40,536 bases of DNA from Dehalococcoidia bacterium (GCA_030649945.1 JAUSFE010000090.1:1-40536), one strand, 5' to 3'; shown: positions 23,362 to 30,395, numbered from the stretch's first letter. Numbers and translations are program-made. The notes: a model not told the origin generated them from the sequence alone.

Positions 23362-24410
23362 CACAAACCGTACAGCTCAGCGTACTCGGGGTCGCGCGCG
23401 GCGATCATCCTGGCCGTCTGGACTATGACCTGTGCCTGCTTGAACGTGGCGTCGTCCTGCATTCTACCGTCGAGCATCACCGTGCCGGTCCCGTCGCTCA
23501 TGGACTCGATGATACGCTTCGCAGTCCTGACTTCCTCGACCGTAGGGCTGAACTCGCGCCTAGCGATCTCGATTTGGCTGGGGTGCAGCGTCCAGGCGCC
23601 CACGCAGCCCATCAAGAAAGCGGCTCTGAACTGATACTGGCACGCTACCGGATCTTCGATGGCGCCGAAAGGACCGTAGAAAGGCAGGATACCCGCCGAG
23701 TTGCAGGCGTCGACCATACGAGCCAACGTGTAGTGCCAGGGGTCCTGCTGGGCCGCAGGTCGCGGCGCATCGGCGTTATCGAGATCGGGATCGGCGATCA
23801 CCTGGTACGAGGGGTGCCCGCCGCCGACCCTCGTCGTTTTCATCCGCCTGGAAGCGGCAAGGTCCGCCGGCCCCAGGCTGATGCCCTGCATGCGCGGGCT
23901 GGCGGCGGCGATCTCCTCCACGTTGGAGACGCCGAGCGCGGTCTCCAGGATGGCGTGGACCTGCAGGGACTTCTTGATCCCATGCCTGGCCTCCAGTTGG
24001 GCCAGCAGGCGGTCGATATAATGGATGTCCCACGGTCCTTCCACCTTTGGGACCATCACGACGTCCAGTTTATTGCCGATCCTGGGGATGACATTGAGGA
24101 GATCGTCGAGGACCCAGGGGCTGTCCAGGCTGTTGATGCGTGTCCACAGCGACGTGTTGCCAAACTCGTTGTTCAGCGCGACCTCGATAAGGCCCTCCCG
24201 CGCCGCCGCCTTGTCTTCCGCCGGGATACCGTCTTCGAGGTTACCGAGCAGCACATCGACCTGGGGGATGAGCTGCGGGATCTTCGTTCGCACCTTCTCG
24301 TTCTGCGGGGGAAAGAAGTGGATCATCCGGTACGGCCGCGCCGGGACCTCACTCGGTGGTGAGGGCGCGCCGACCGCGAGCGGCTTAAAGAAGGCCCTGG
24401 GATTTCGCAT
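23361..24410 (-). CDS. mcl: L-malyl-CoA/beta-methylmalyl-CoA lyase (Mcl)
   Basis: This 349-residue CitE-superfamily lyase matches the Chloroflexus trifunctional Mcl as I remember it over its whole length. Shared stretches are VHFFPP-type [81 protein letters not shown] and [14 protein letters not shown]. Arg91, Glu156 (HAILETALG) and Asp183 (GPADLA) are the expected acyl-CoA and Mg2+ contacts. The enzyme condenses acetyl-CoA or propionyl-CoA with glyoxylate and can cleave citramalyl-CoA. AAGGAG lies 12 bases before the ATG, and a strong promoter lies at 24496-24525. It heads the run mcl, DUF559, sucC, sucD. A single-function malyl-CoA lyase is the main alternative. Confidence 0.92.
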   Translation of the reverse strand: MRNPRAFFKPLAVGAPSPPSEVPARPYRMIHFFPPQNEKVRTKIPQLIPQVDVLLGNLEDGIPAEDKAAAREGLIEVALNNEFGNTSLWTRINSLDSPWVLDDLLNVIPRIGNKLDVVMVPKVEGPWDIHYIDRLLAQLEARHGIKKSLQVHAILETALGVSNVEEIAAASPRMQGISLGPADLAASRRMKTTRVGGGHPSYQVIADPDLDNADAPRPAAQQDPWHYTLARMVDACNSAGILPFYGPFGAIEDPVACQYQFRAAFLMGCVGAWTLHPSQIEIARREFSPTVEEVRTAKRIIESMSDGTGTVMLDGRMQDDATFKQAQVIVQTARMIAARDPEYAELYGL

Positions 24411-24495
24411 TTCGAACAGCTACTCCTTGGCTGCGCCGCCTGGCTTCGATGGTCGCCGGCTGTGGGGCCCGCGGTCGCCTGCCCGCCGAGGCAGG

Positions 24496-24525
24496 ATTAT
24501 ATTGGCCGCCCGCGGGCAGGGTCAA
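24496..24525 (-). promoter_or_regulatory. Promoter of the mcl operon
   Basis: On the minus strand TTGACC (24525-24520) is followed after 18 bases by a perfect TATAAT (24501-24496). The transcript would start near 24489, with a leader of about 80 bases before the mcl ATG. The spacer includes CCCGCGGGCGG, a palindromic stretch that could be an operator. Confidence 0.7.
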
Positions 24526-24535
24526 GGAATCCGGC

Positions 24536-24565
24536 GTTGCAAACGAGCATCCGCTAGGTTTAAAT
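24536..24565 (+). promoter_or_regulatory. Candidate promoter of the citE-lipoprotein-mutase operon
   Basis: TTGCAA (24536-24541) and TTAAAT (24560-24565) are 18 bases apart on the plus strand, in the only A/T-rich patch of the gap. It lies back to back with the mcl promoter. The match is moderate. Confidence 0.45.
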
Positions 24566-24616
24566 AAGTAGGCACGCTTGCACCCCGCCGGAATGCGAGA
24601 GGAAAAGCAGGGAATC

Positions 24617-25507
24617 ATGACATCTGAAAAGCGCCCTCTGCCCCTGATGCGCAGCGTGCTCACAGTGCCCGTCATCGTCGGGCGCTTCATCGAAAAGGCC
24701 CCGGGCTCCGGCGCCGACGTCATCTGCCTGGACCTGGAAGATTCCATCCCGCCCGCGCAGAAGGCCGCGGCCCGCGCGCCCGCGGCCGGTGCCATCGCCG
24801 CTATGCCGCGCTCCGGCTTCACGCTGCTGGTGCGGCTGAACGCGCTCACCACGGGGCTGCTGGAAGACGACCTGATCGCGGTGGTGCGCCCGGGGCTGGA
24901 CGGTGTCATCGTCTCCAAGACCAACTCCGCCGCCGACATGCGGCGCGTCGATCACTACCTGGCCGTCCTGGAGCGCGAGCGGGAGATGGCGCCGGGCAGC
25001 GTCGCCATCATCCCCCTGATCGAGACCGCCCTCGGCGTCCGCAACTGCTACGAGATCTGCGAGGCCTCCCCGCGAGTGAGCGGGGCGGTCTTCGGGGCAG
25101 AGGACTTCGCCACGGACATAGGCATCCAGCGCAGTCGCGGGGGCGAGGAGGTGCGCTGGGCCCGCACGCAGGTGGCCATCGCCTGCCACGCCGCCGCTAT
25201 CGTGCCGATCGACACGCCGGACCCCGACTACACCGACGAAGCGCACCTGGAGCGCGAGATGGTCCTGGCCCGCAGCCTGGGCTACCAGGGGAAGCTCTGC
25301 ATCCACCCCACGCAGGTGGCGATCGCCAACCGGGTGTTCCGCCCGAGCGACAACGAGGTCGCCGAGGCCCGCGTCATCGTCGAAGCCTTTGAACGCGACG
25401 GTCTCGCCCAGGGGCGCGCAGCCATCCCGTTAGAGGGTAGAATGGTGGACACGCCGATCTACTGGCGGGCCAAGCGGCTGCTGGAGTGGGCCAGCGGGCT
25501 GAAGTAG
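24617..25507 (+). CDS. HpcH/HpaI aldolase/citrate lyase family protein (CitE-like)
   Basis: This 296-residue CitE-like lyase is much shorter than, and distinct from, the Mcl encoded divergently. Conserved features are Arg73 (LLVRLNAL), Glu41-Asp42 (LDLEDSIPP), Glu136 (PLIETALG) and Asp163 (FGAEDFATD), the set that binds acyl-CoA and Mg2+ in the family. KLCIHPTQVAIANRVF is the typical C-terminal segment. Known members cleave or form malyl-CoA, citramalyl-CoA, beta-methylmalyl-CoA or 3-hydroxy-3-methylglutaryl-type thioesters, and some act as thioesterases. The ATG at 24617 has AGGGA nearby; the frame is open back to a TTG at 24578. It is followed after 20 bases by a lipoprotein gene. Confidence 0.88.
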   Translation: MTSEKRPLPLMRSVLTVPVIVGRFIEKAPGSGADVICLDLEDSIPPAQKAAARAPAAGAIAAMPRSGFTLLVRLNALTTGLLEDDLIAVVRPGLDGVIVSKTNSAADMRRVDHYLAVLEREREMAPGSVAIIPLIETALGVRNCYEICEASPRVSGAVFGAEDFATDIGIQRSRGGEEVRWARTQVAIACHAAAIVPIDTPDPDYTDEAHLEREMVLARSLGYQGKLCIHPTQVAIANRVFRPSDNEVAEARVIVEAFERDGLAQGRAAIPLEGRMVDTPIYWRAKRLLEWASGLK

Positions 25508-25527
25508 GCCAGGGAAGGGGACCCGAC

Positions 25528-26313
25528 ATGAAACGACGGCTGAGGCTTGCAGCGTTATTTGCGGTGGTGGTGGCGGCGGCAATTGCAGTTGGGTGCGGCG
25601 GGAGCGACGCCCCGAGCGAAGTCGATGTGGACGTCGAGGATTTCGCGGCGCCCGCCGGCTACTGGGAAGGCGAAGGTACCGTGAGGGAGACGCCGCTGGA
25701 CGACGGAGTCCGCACCCTGACTCGGAACGCTGACTTCGAGTTCTGGTTCTCCCTCAACTCGGACGGGTCGGCGCTCGGCGAAATCACGTTGACATACGAA
25801 TCGGTGCTCACCGTCAGTGGCCTTCCGAACCTGAGCGTGCCCGGAGTGGGCGGCGTCAGCGCGGCATTTGATCCCGAGGTGGGCGGCGAGATTACCGATC
25901 CGGACCCGACGCGGATCTTCCCGCTCGTCGGGGTCCTGGACGAAGCCGGCTTGGTCCTTGGCATGGTCTCAGGCGAGGAACCCGAGCCGATAGAATTCAC
26001 GATCCGCGCCGACCCGGGCGTGAGTGCCGGGTTCGACGTCGGAGGCGCTGGCAGCGTCGGTGTCGAGGGCCAGGGAGCCGGAACCATCGCATATGCGATT
26101 GAGATGACGCCCTTCACACCATTTGCGGACTCGGACATCGCCGGAGTCGAAAAGCGGCCCGGAGGCCCATACGCAGCGCACTTCGAGTTCTCGGGAGACA
26201 ACAAGCTGGCGATCGAGTGGAGCGCCGTACAGCAAAGCAGCGACACTCAGATCGTCGAGGTGACGGACGAGATGCGGGACGCACTCGATGCGCTCGAACA
26301 GGCGCTACAATAG
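25528..26313 (+). CDS. Predicted lipoprotein of unknown function
   Basis: This 261-residue protein begins MKRRLRLAALFAVVVAAAIA and continues VGCGGSD: a basic n-region, a hydrophobic core and a lipobox with Cys23 as the lipidation site. A short acidic stretch follows (SEVDVDVEDF). The rest is rich in Gly, Val, Asp and Glu and looks like an extracellular beta-rich domain. I recognise no family. GGAAGGGG upstream supports the ATG at 25528. The mutase gene starts 4 bases after its stop, so it sits in the middle of an acyl-CoA operon, where a surface lipoprotein is unexpected. Confidence 0.7.
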   Translation: MKRRLRLAALFAVVVAAAIAVGCGGSDAPSEVDVDVEDFAAPAGYWEGEGTVRETPLDDGVRTLTRNADFEFWFSLNSDGSALGEITLTYESVLTVSGLPNLSVPGVGGVSAAFDPEVGGEITDPDPTRIFPLVGVLDEAGLVLGMVSGEEPEPIEFTIRADPGVSAGFDVGGAGSVGVEGQGAGTIAYAIEMTPFTPFADSDIAGVEKRPGGPYAAHFEFSGDNKLAIEWSAVQQSSDTQIVEVTDEMRDALDALEQALQ

Positions 26314-26317
26314 AGCC

Positions 26318-27982
26318 ATGAGTCAGAATGGCGCCTCGGGCGAAGGTGCCCGGCGTTGGCAAGAGGCCTACGACAAGGCCGCCGCGAAGGGCTTGCGCGC
26401 CGATACCGACTTCCGCACGTCGTCCACGGAGGTGAAGCCCCTCTACGGCCCCTTCGATACCGCCGGCCTGGACTACGCACGCGACATCGGGTACCCCGGC
26501 GAGTACCCGTACACGCGCGGCATCCAGCCGACGATGTACCGGGGGCGGCTCTGGTCCATCCGCCAGTACGCCGGCTTTGGGACGCCGGCCGAGACCAACG
26601 AGCGGTTCAAATTCCTGCTGAAGGAGGGCCAGCCGGGCCTGTCCGTGGCCTTCGACCTGCCCACTCAGTTGGGCTACGACTCCGACGATCCGCTAGCCGA
26701 GGGCGAGGTGGGCAAGGTGGGCGTCGCTATCGACACGCTGGCGGACATGGAGACGATGTTCGAGGGCATCCCGCTGGACCAGGTGAGCACGTCCATGACC
26801 ATCAACGCCCCGGCGCCGGTGCTCGTCGCCATGTACGCCGCCGTCGGGCAGAAGCAGGGCGTGCCGCGCGACCGCATCGCCGGCACCGCCCAGAACGACG
26901 TGCTCAAGGAGTACGTGGCGCGGGGCACGTACATCTACCCGCCGAAGCCCTCCCTGCGCCTCGCCGCCGATCTCATGGCCTACTGCGCCGCGGAGCTGCC
27001 TCGCTTCAACCCCATCAGCATCAGCGGCTACCACATCCGTGACGCCGGCGCCACGGCGGTCCAGGAGATGGCCTTCACCTTCGCCAACGCCATCGCCTAC
27101 GTGGAGGCGGCGCTGGCGCGGGGCGTGGGCGTGGACGAGGTGGGCCCGCGCATCTCCTGGATCTTCAACACGCAGAACAACTTCCTGGAGGAGGTCGCCA
27201 AGTACAGGGCGCTGCGCCGCATGTGGGCCAGGATCATGCGCGAGCGCTTCCAGGCGCAGGACCCGCGCTCCTGGATGTTCCGCACCCACGTCCAGACCGG
27301 CGGCGCCACCCTCACCGCCCAGCAGCCCGAGGTGAACATCGTCCGCGCCGCGCTGCAGGGGCTGGCCTCGGTGCTGGGCGGTGTCCAGTCCCTCGCGCTC
27401 TCCTGCTACGACGAGGCGCTGGCCCTGCCGACCGAGCAGGCGCAGCGCATCGCCGTGCGCACGCAGCAGGTGATCGCCTGCGAGACCGGCGTCGCCGATA
27501 CGGTGGACCCCCTGGCCGGCTCGTACTACATCGAGTGGCTGACCGACGAGCTGGAGAAGAAGGCCCGGGAGTACCTGGACCGCATCGAGGACATGGGCGG
27601 GGCCGTGGCCGCCATCGAGACCGGGTACATGCAGCGCGAGATCCAGGAGGCCTCCTACGCCTACCAGCAGGCGGTGGACGAGGGCAAGAAGGTGATCGTC
27701 GGCGTCAACAAGTTCCGCCACGAGGGCGAGGAGCCGCAGATGATCTTCCGCGTGAACCCGGCGGCCGAGAAGGCCCAGCGCGCGCGCCTGAGCCGCGTCC
27801 GCGCGGAACGCGACCAGTCCGCCGTGGAGGCCTCGCTCGCCCGCCTCGCCGGGGCCTGCAAGGGCGGCGAGGACCTCATGCACCCGATCCTGGAAGCCGT
27901 CCAGGCCTACGCCTCCGTCGGCGAAATCTGCGGCGTCATGCGCAGCGTCTTCGGGGATTACGTCCCGCCGACGGCGGTGTAG
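26318..27982 (+). CDS. mcmA: Methylmalonyl-CoA mutase, large (catalytic) subunit
   Basis: This 554-residue TIM-barrel subunit lacks the C-terminal cobalamin-binding domain, so it is the split form that needs a small B12-binding partner not encoded here. It converts (R)-methylmalonyl-CoA and succinyl-CoA. RGRLWSIRQYAGFGT gives Tyr84, matching Tyr89 of the Propionibacterium enzyme, and KEYVARGTYIYPP gives Arg202, matching Arg207. Tyr plus Arg marks methylmalonyl-CoA rather than isobutyryl- or hydroxyisobutyryl-CoA specificity. His239 lies in ISISGYHI, and GLSVAFDLPTQLGYDSDDP is a family signature. It starts 4 bases after the lipoprotein stop without a strong ribosome site, probably by coupling. 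Confidence 0.93.
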   Translation: MSQNGASGEGARRWQEAYDKAAAKGLRADTDFRTSSTEVKPLYGPFDTAGLDYARDIGYPGEYPYTRGIQPTMYRGRLWSIRQYAGFGTPAETNERFKFLLKEGQPGLSVAFDLPTQLGYDSDDPLAEGEVGKVGVAIDTLADMETMFEGIPLDQVSTSMTINAPAPVLVAMYAAVGQKQGVPRDRIAGTAQNDVLKEYVARGTYIYPPKPSLRLAADLMAYCAAELPRFNPISISGYHIRDAGATAVQEMAFTFANAIAYVEAALARGVGVDEVGPRISWIFNTQNNFLEEVAKYRALRRMWARIMRERFQAQDPRSWMFRTHVQTGGATLTAQQPEVNIVRAALQGLASVLGGVQSLALSCYDEALALPTEQAQRIAVRTQQVIACETGVADTVDPLAGSYYIEWLTDELEKKAREYLDRIEDMGGAVAAIETGYMQREIQEASYAYQQAVDEGKKVIVGVNKFRHEGEEPQMIFRVNPAAEKAQRARLSRVRAERDQSAVEASLARLAGACKGGEDLMHPILEAVQAYASVGEICGVMRSVFGDYVPPTAV

Positions 27983-28061
27983 GCAGATATCGCAGGGGCG
28001 CAGCGCCCGGACGCCGGCGTGCGCCTTCGAGCCGTCCTGCCGGACGGTGGGGCCAAGGCCC

Positions 28062-28118
28062 GGACGATGGCGGCAAGCGATCCCGGAAGAACAGGTGTCA
28101 TGGCAGGGGCGGGGCGTG
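28062..28118 (-). pseudogene. Fragment of the REP-associated transposase linker
   Basis: On the minus strand this encodes a piece resembling MTPVLPGSLAAIVR, the segment that follows the linker in the transposase at 28213-28841. It directly abuts the palindromic element at 28119. The rest of 27983-28061 shows nothing recognisable. Confidence 0.6.
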
Positions 28119-28216
28119 GTAGGGGCGCAGCACCCGGATGGCCGCCGCGCCGGCCGCCCTACCGCCGGGCGGACTGACCTCCGTTGAGGAGGCGGCTCGG
28201 AGTGCTGCGCCCCTAC
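28119..28216. repeat. Palindromic repeat element, copy 1
   Basis: GTAGGGGCGCAGCACCC at the left end faces GTGCTGCGCCCCTAC at the right. The interior has further stems around CCGCC...GGCGG and CCTCCGTTGAGGAGG. The right end contains the stop codon (TAG) of the minus-strand transposase. Confidence 0.85.
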
Positions 28217-28841
28217 GCGGTTCGCATTCCTGATCCAGGCAGGCTCGGGTTGTCCGCGTCCCCAGCCCACCTGGCAGGGTTGTCGCGAATGTATTGCCGG
28301 ACCGCGTTCAGTTCGCGGTCGTTGCGGATGACGCGCTCGTAATAGTTACGCTGCCAGACCGGCGCGCCATATGTGCGGCGTACGCGGTTTATGACCTTCG
28401 TCGTGCGCGATTTGAAGGTTCGTACGATGGCGGCCACCGATCCCGGAAGAACAGGTGTCATGACAGGGGCGGGGCGTTGTAGCGTTGTAGGGGCGCAGCA
28501 CCCCGATGGCCGTGCGTCACCGAACGCCGTGCCGCCTGGCGGACTGACCTCCGTTGAGGAGGCGGTTCGGAGTGCTGCGCCCCTACGACATTCGCATCAG
28601 GTATCCAGATGATTCCATGCACATGATTCGGCATCACGACGAACTCGTCAGCGTCGCCAGATGCCGTCGCGCCGGTCACTCGTGCCCAGACGCGTTGGAC
28701 AATTGCTTTCGTCCGCGCATCGTCGAAGAGCACTGCGCGCCCGTGCGTGCATATGGTCACGAAATATGCCCCGGCCTGAGCGTAGTCGTATGCAGGCAAG
28801 CGGATCGAGCGCCGGTGGTGGACGTTGGGATCGTAGCGCAT
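28213..28841 (-). pseudogene. REP-associated tyrosine transposase (RAYT), frameshifted
   Basis: The N-terminal part starts at 28841 (MRYDPNVHHRRSIRLPAYDY) and has AYFVTICTHGRAVLFDD and the HUH motif MPNHVHGII. The C-terminal part, in another frame (28213-28461), has GSVAAIVRTFKSRTTKVINR, GAPVWQRNYYERVI with the candidate catalytic Tyr, and LNAVRQYIRDNP. RAYTs are Y1 transposases that mobilise REP palindromes. The frames are separated by an exact 8-bp tandem duplication, CGTTGTAG twice at 28475-28490. Removing one copy joins them as RPAPVMTPVLPG, as in the fragment at 29019-29098. The linker is encoded by palindromic element 2, and the stop lies in the end of element 1. Confidence 0.85.
28487..28586. 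repeat. Palindromic repeat element, copy 2 (inside the transposase)
   Basis: It has the same ends as copy 1 (GTAGGGGCGCAGCACCCC and GTGCTGCGCCCCTAC) and the same interior CTGACCTCCGTTGAGGAGG. It is translated on the minus strand as part of the transposase linker (VGAQHSEPPPQRRSVRQAA). Confidence 0.85.
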
Positions 28842-28918
28842 CGCGACGCGATGATAGGCGTGGCATGCGGCATCCGCCAATGGCCATCTGGCACGGCCGT
28901 CGTTCGTCCGCGGGCGCC

Positions 28919-29018
28919 GTGAGGGCGCAGCACCCGAGAGGCCGCGCGTCACCGGACGCCCTGCCGCCTGGCGGACTGACCTCCGTTGAGGAGGCGGTTC
29001 GGAGTGCTGCGCCCCTAC
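28919..29018. repeat. Palindromic repeat element, copy 3
   Basis: It begins GTGAGGGCGCAGCACCC and ends GTGCTGCGCCCCTAC, with the same interior stems as copies 1 and 2. It lies upstream of the transposase start. The stretch 28842-28918 shows nothing recognisable. Confidence 0.85.
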
Positions 29019-29098
29019 TTCGTCGTGCGCGATTTGAAGGTGCGCACGATGGCGGCAAGCGATCCCGGTGGAACCGGCGTCATGACAGGGGCGGGGCG
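29019..29098 (-). pseudogene. Second fragment of the transposase linker and C-domain
   Basis: This matches 28397-28476 and encodes RPAPVMTPVPPGSLAAIV and RTFKSRTTK in one open frame, without the 8-bp duplication. It lies between palindromic elements 3 and 4. Confidence 0.75.
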
Positions 29099-29100
29099 CC

Positions 29101-29200
29101 GTGGGGGCGCAGCACCCGGGAGGCCGCGCGTCTGCAGATGCCCTGCCGTCCGGCGGCCTTTCCTTCGTTGGCCAATGGATTCGGGGTGCTGCGCCCCTAC
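29101..29200. repeat. Palindromic repeat element, copy 4
   Basis: It begins GTGGGGGCGCAGCACCC and ends GGTGCTGCGCCCCTAC. The interior differs more from the other copies. The flank GCGGTTCGCATTCC after it is shared with copy 1. Confidence 0.8.
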
Positions 29201-29239
29201 GCGGTTCGCATTCCGCTTCCCTGACGCCCACTCGCGTGG

Positions 29240-29245
29240 TATAAA
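29240..29245 (+). promoter_or_regulatory. Candidate -10 element of the reductase gene
   Basis: TATAAA lies 38 bases before the GTG start at 29284. No good -35 hexamer is seen. It stands about 40 bases downstream of palindromic element 4. Confidence 0.35.
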
Positions 29246-29283
29246 CGATGCCACTGTCGCACGAGAACTCCGGAGGGTCGCCT

Positions 29284-30030
29284 GTGTCCTGTCTGACCGA
29301 TAAAGTAGCCATCGTCACCGGCAGTTCGCGCGGATTAGGCCGCGCCATTGCCCGGGAGCTTTCCGACCACGGCGCGAAGGTCGTCATCAACTACTACCAG
29401 AGCAAGGAGCCCGCCGAACAGCTGGCCGCCGAGCTCAAGAAGATGGGGCGCGAATGCCTCGTGGTCCAGGCCGGCGTCGCCCATCCCGACGAGTGCCAGC
29501 GCCTGGTGGAGGAGACCGTGAAGGCGTTCGGCGGCCTCGATATCCTGGTCAACAACGCCGGCGTCAACCGCGACCGCACGATCCGCCGCATGACGGCCGA
29601 GGAGTGGCGCGAGGTGCTGGCTACGGACCTGGACAGCGTCTTCTACTGCACGTACGCGGCCGTCCCCCACATGATCGAGCGCGGAGGCGGGCGCATCGTC
29701 AACATGTCGTCCATCGTCGGGCAGATGGGGAACCCGGGGCAGTCGAACTACGCCGCGGCGAAGGCGGGCATCGTCGGCTTCAGCAAGTCCGCGGCGCAGG
29801 AGCTGGCCCGCTTCAACATCACCGTCAACGCCCTCTGCCCCGGCTTCATCGAGACGGAGATGGTGACCAACCTGACGGAGGACGTGCAGAAGGCACTGCT
29901 GGCGAAGATCCCGCTGGGCCGCTTCGGCAAGCCGGAGGAGGTGGCCCGCCTCACCCGCTTCCTCGTCACGGAGGGCGAGTACATCACCGGCGCCCAGGTC
30001 AACATCAACGGCGGCATGTACCTGCAGTAG
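29284..30030 (+). CDS. FabG/PhaB-type 3-oxoacyl reductase (short-chain dehydrogenase)
   Basis: This 248-residue classical SDR reduces 3-oxoacyl-ACP or acetoacetyl-CoA. It has the cofactor motif TGSSRGLG (13-20), NNAG (90-93), Ser143 and the YAAAK motif with Tyr156 and Lys160. The C-terminal TGAQVNINGGMYLQ is typical of FabG/PhaB. Where most FabG proteins have NLxSVF, this has DLDSVF, so the structural Asn is Asp115. The start is GTG at 29284, set by GGAGG 7 bases upstream; an ATG at 29248 is in frame but lacks a site. FabG and acetoacetyl-CoA reductase cannot be separated by eye. No acyl-carrier genes are adjacent, which slightly favours a CoA-thioester substrate. Confidence 0.92.
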   Translation: MSCLTDKVAIVTGSSRGLGRAIARELSDHGAKVVINYYQSKEPAEQLAAELKKMGRECLVVQAGVAHPDECQRLVEETVKAFGGLDILVNNAGVNRDRTIRRMTAEEWREVLATDLDSVFYCTYAAVPHMIERGGGRIVNMSSIVGQMGNPGQSNYAAAKAGIVGFSKSAAQELARFNITVNALCPGFIETEMVTNLTEDVQKALLAKIPLGRFGKPEEVARLTRFLVTEGEYITGAQVNINGGMYLQ

Positions 30031-30032
30031 GG

Positions 30033-30076
30033 GATGGAGGATGGAAGGTGGAAGGTGGAAGATGGAAGATGGAAGA
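30033..30076. repeat. Heptamer tandem repeat (GGAAGAT/GGAAGGT)
   Basis: About six 7-bp units of GGAAG(A/G)T type follow the reductase stop. A second heptamer-like tract (GCTGATAGCTGAAAGCTGATAGC) lies at about 30100-30123. No gene lies in 30031-30134. Confidence 0.85.
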
Positions 30077-30134
30077 TGGCACACCGCCCGGGGCCTGACT
30101 GCTGATAGCTGAAAGCTGATAGCCGGATCCCGCC

Positions 30135-30395
30135 GTGCGCCTGCTTCTCGCCGCCCTCCTCTTGATCGCCGTCGCCTGGGTCGCCTCGAATATCCCCTGG
30201 CTACGTCCCCTCGGCAACGTGCTCCGCCTCTCGCTCGGCGTGCTCTTCGTCCTCGCCGCCGTGCGTCTTGGGTTGGCCGTCGCCATCCTCGGCTTCGGCC
30301 TCTCGCCGGTATCGCTGCTGATCCCGCTGGCTCTCGGCCTCGCCGCCTGGCTGTTGCGCCCGGGCCGGGCTGCGGCGCCTCCGCCTGCGTGCTAG
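30135..30395 (+). CDS. Small hydrophobic membrane protein
   Basis: This 86-residue protein starts at GTG 30135 (MRLLLAALLLIAVAWVASNI). Three hydrophobic stretches at about 2-18, 30-52 and 56-74 suggest two or three membrane segments, with a short Pro/Arg-rich tail. No family is recognised and no clear ribosome site is seen. It precedes the glycosylase gene by 10 bases, so the two may be co-transcribed. Confidence 0.5.
   Translation: MRLLLAALLLIAVAWVASNIPWLRPLGNVLRLSLGVLFVLAAVRLGLAVAILGFGLSPVSLLIPLALGLAAWLLRPGRAAAPPPAC

Noticed and set aside
26288..26317. Cobalamin riboswitch before the mutase gene
   Set aside because: The mutase starts 4 bases after the preceding gene, and no B12-box-like sequence was found in the operon leader at 24566-24616.
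26693..28270. 525-residue minus-strand frame opposite the mutase
   Set aside because: It is antisense to a well-conserved gene and has the His/Arg/Leu-rich composition typical of high-GC shadows.
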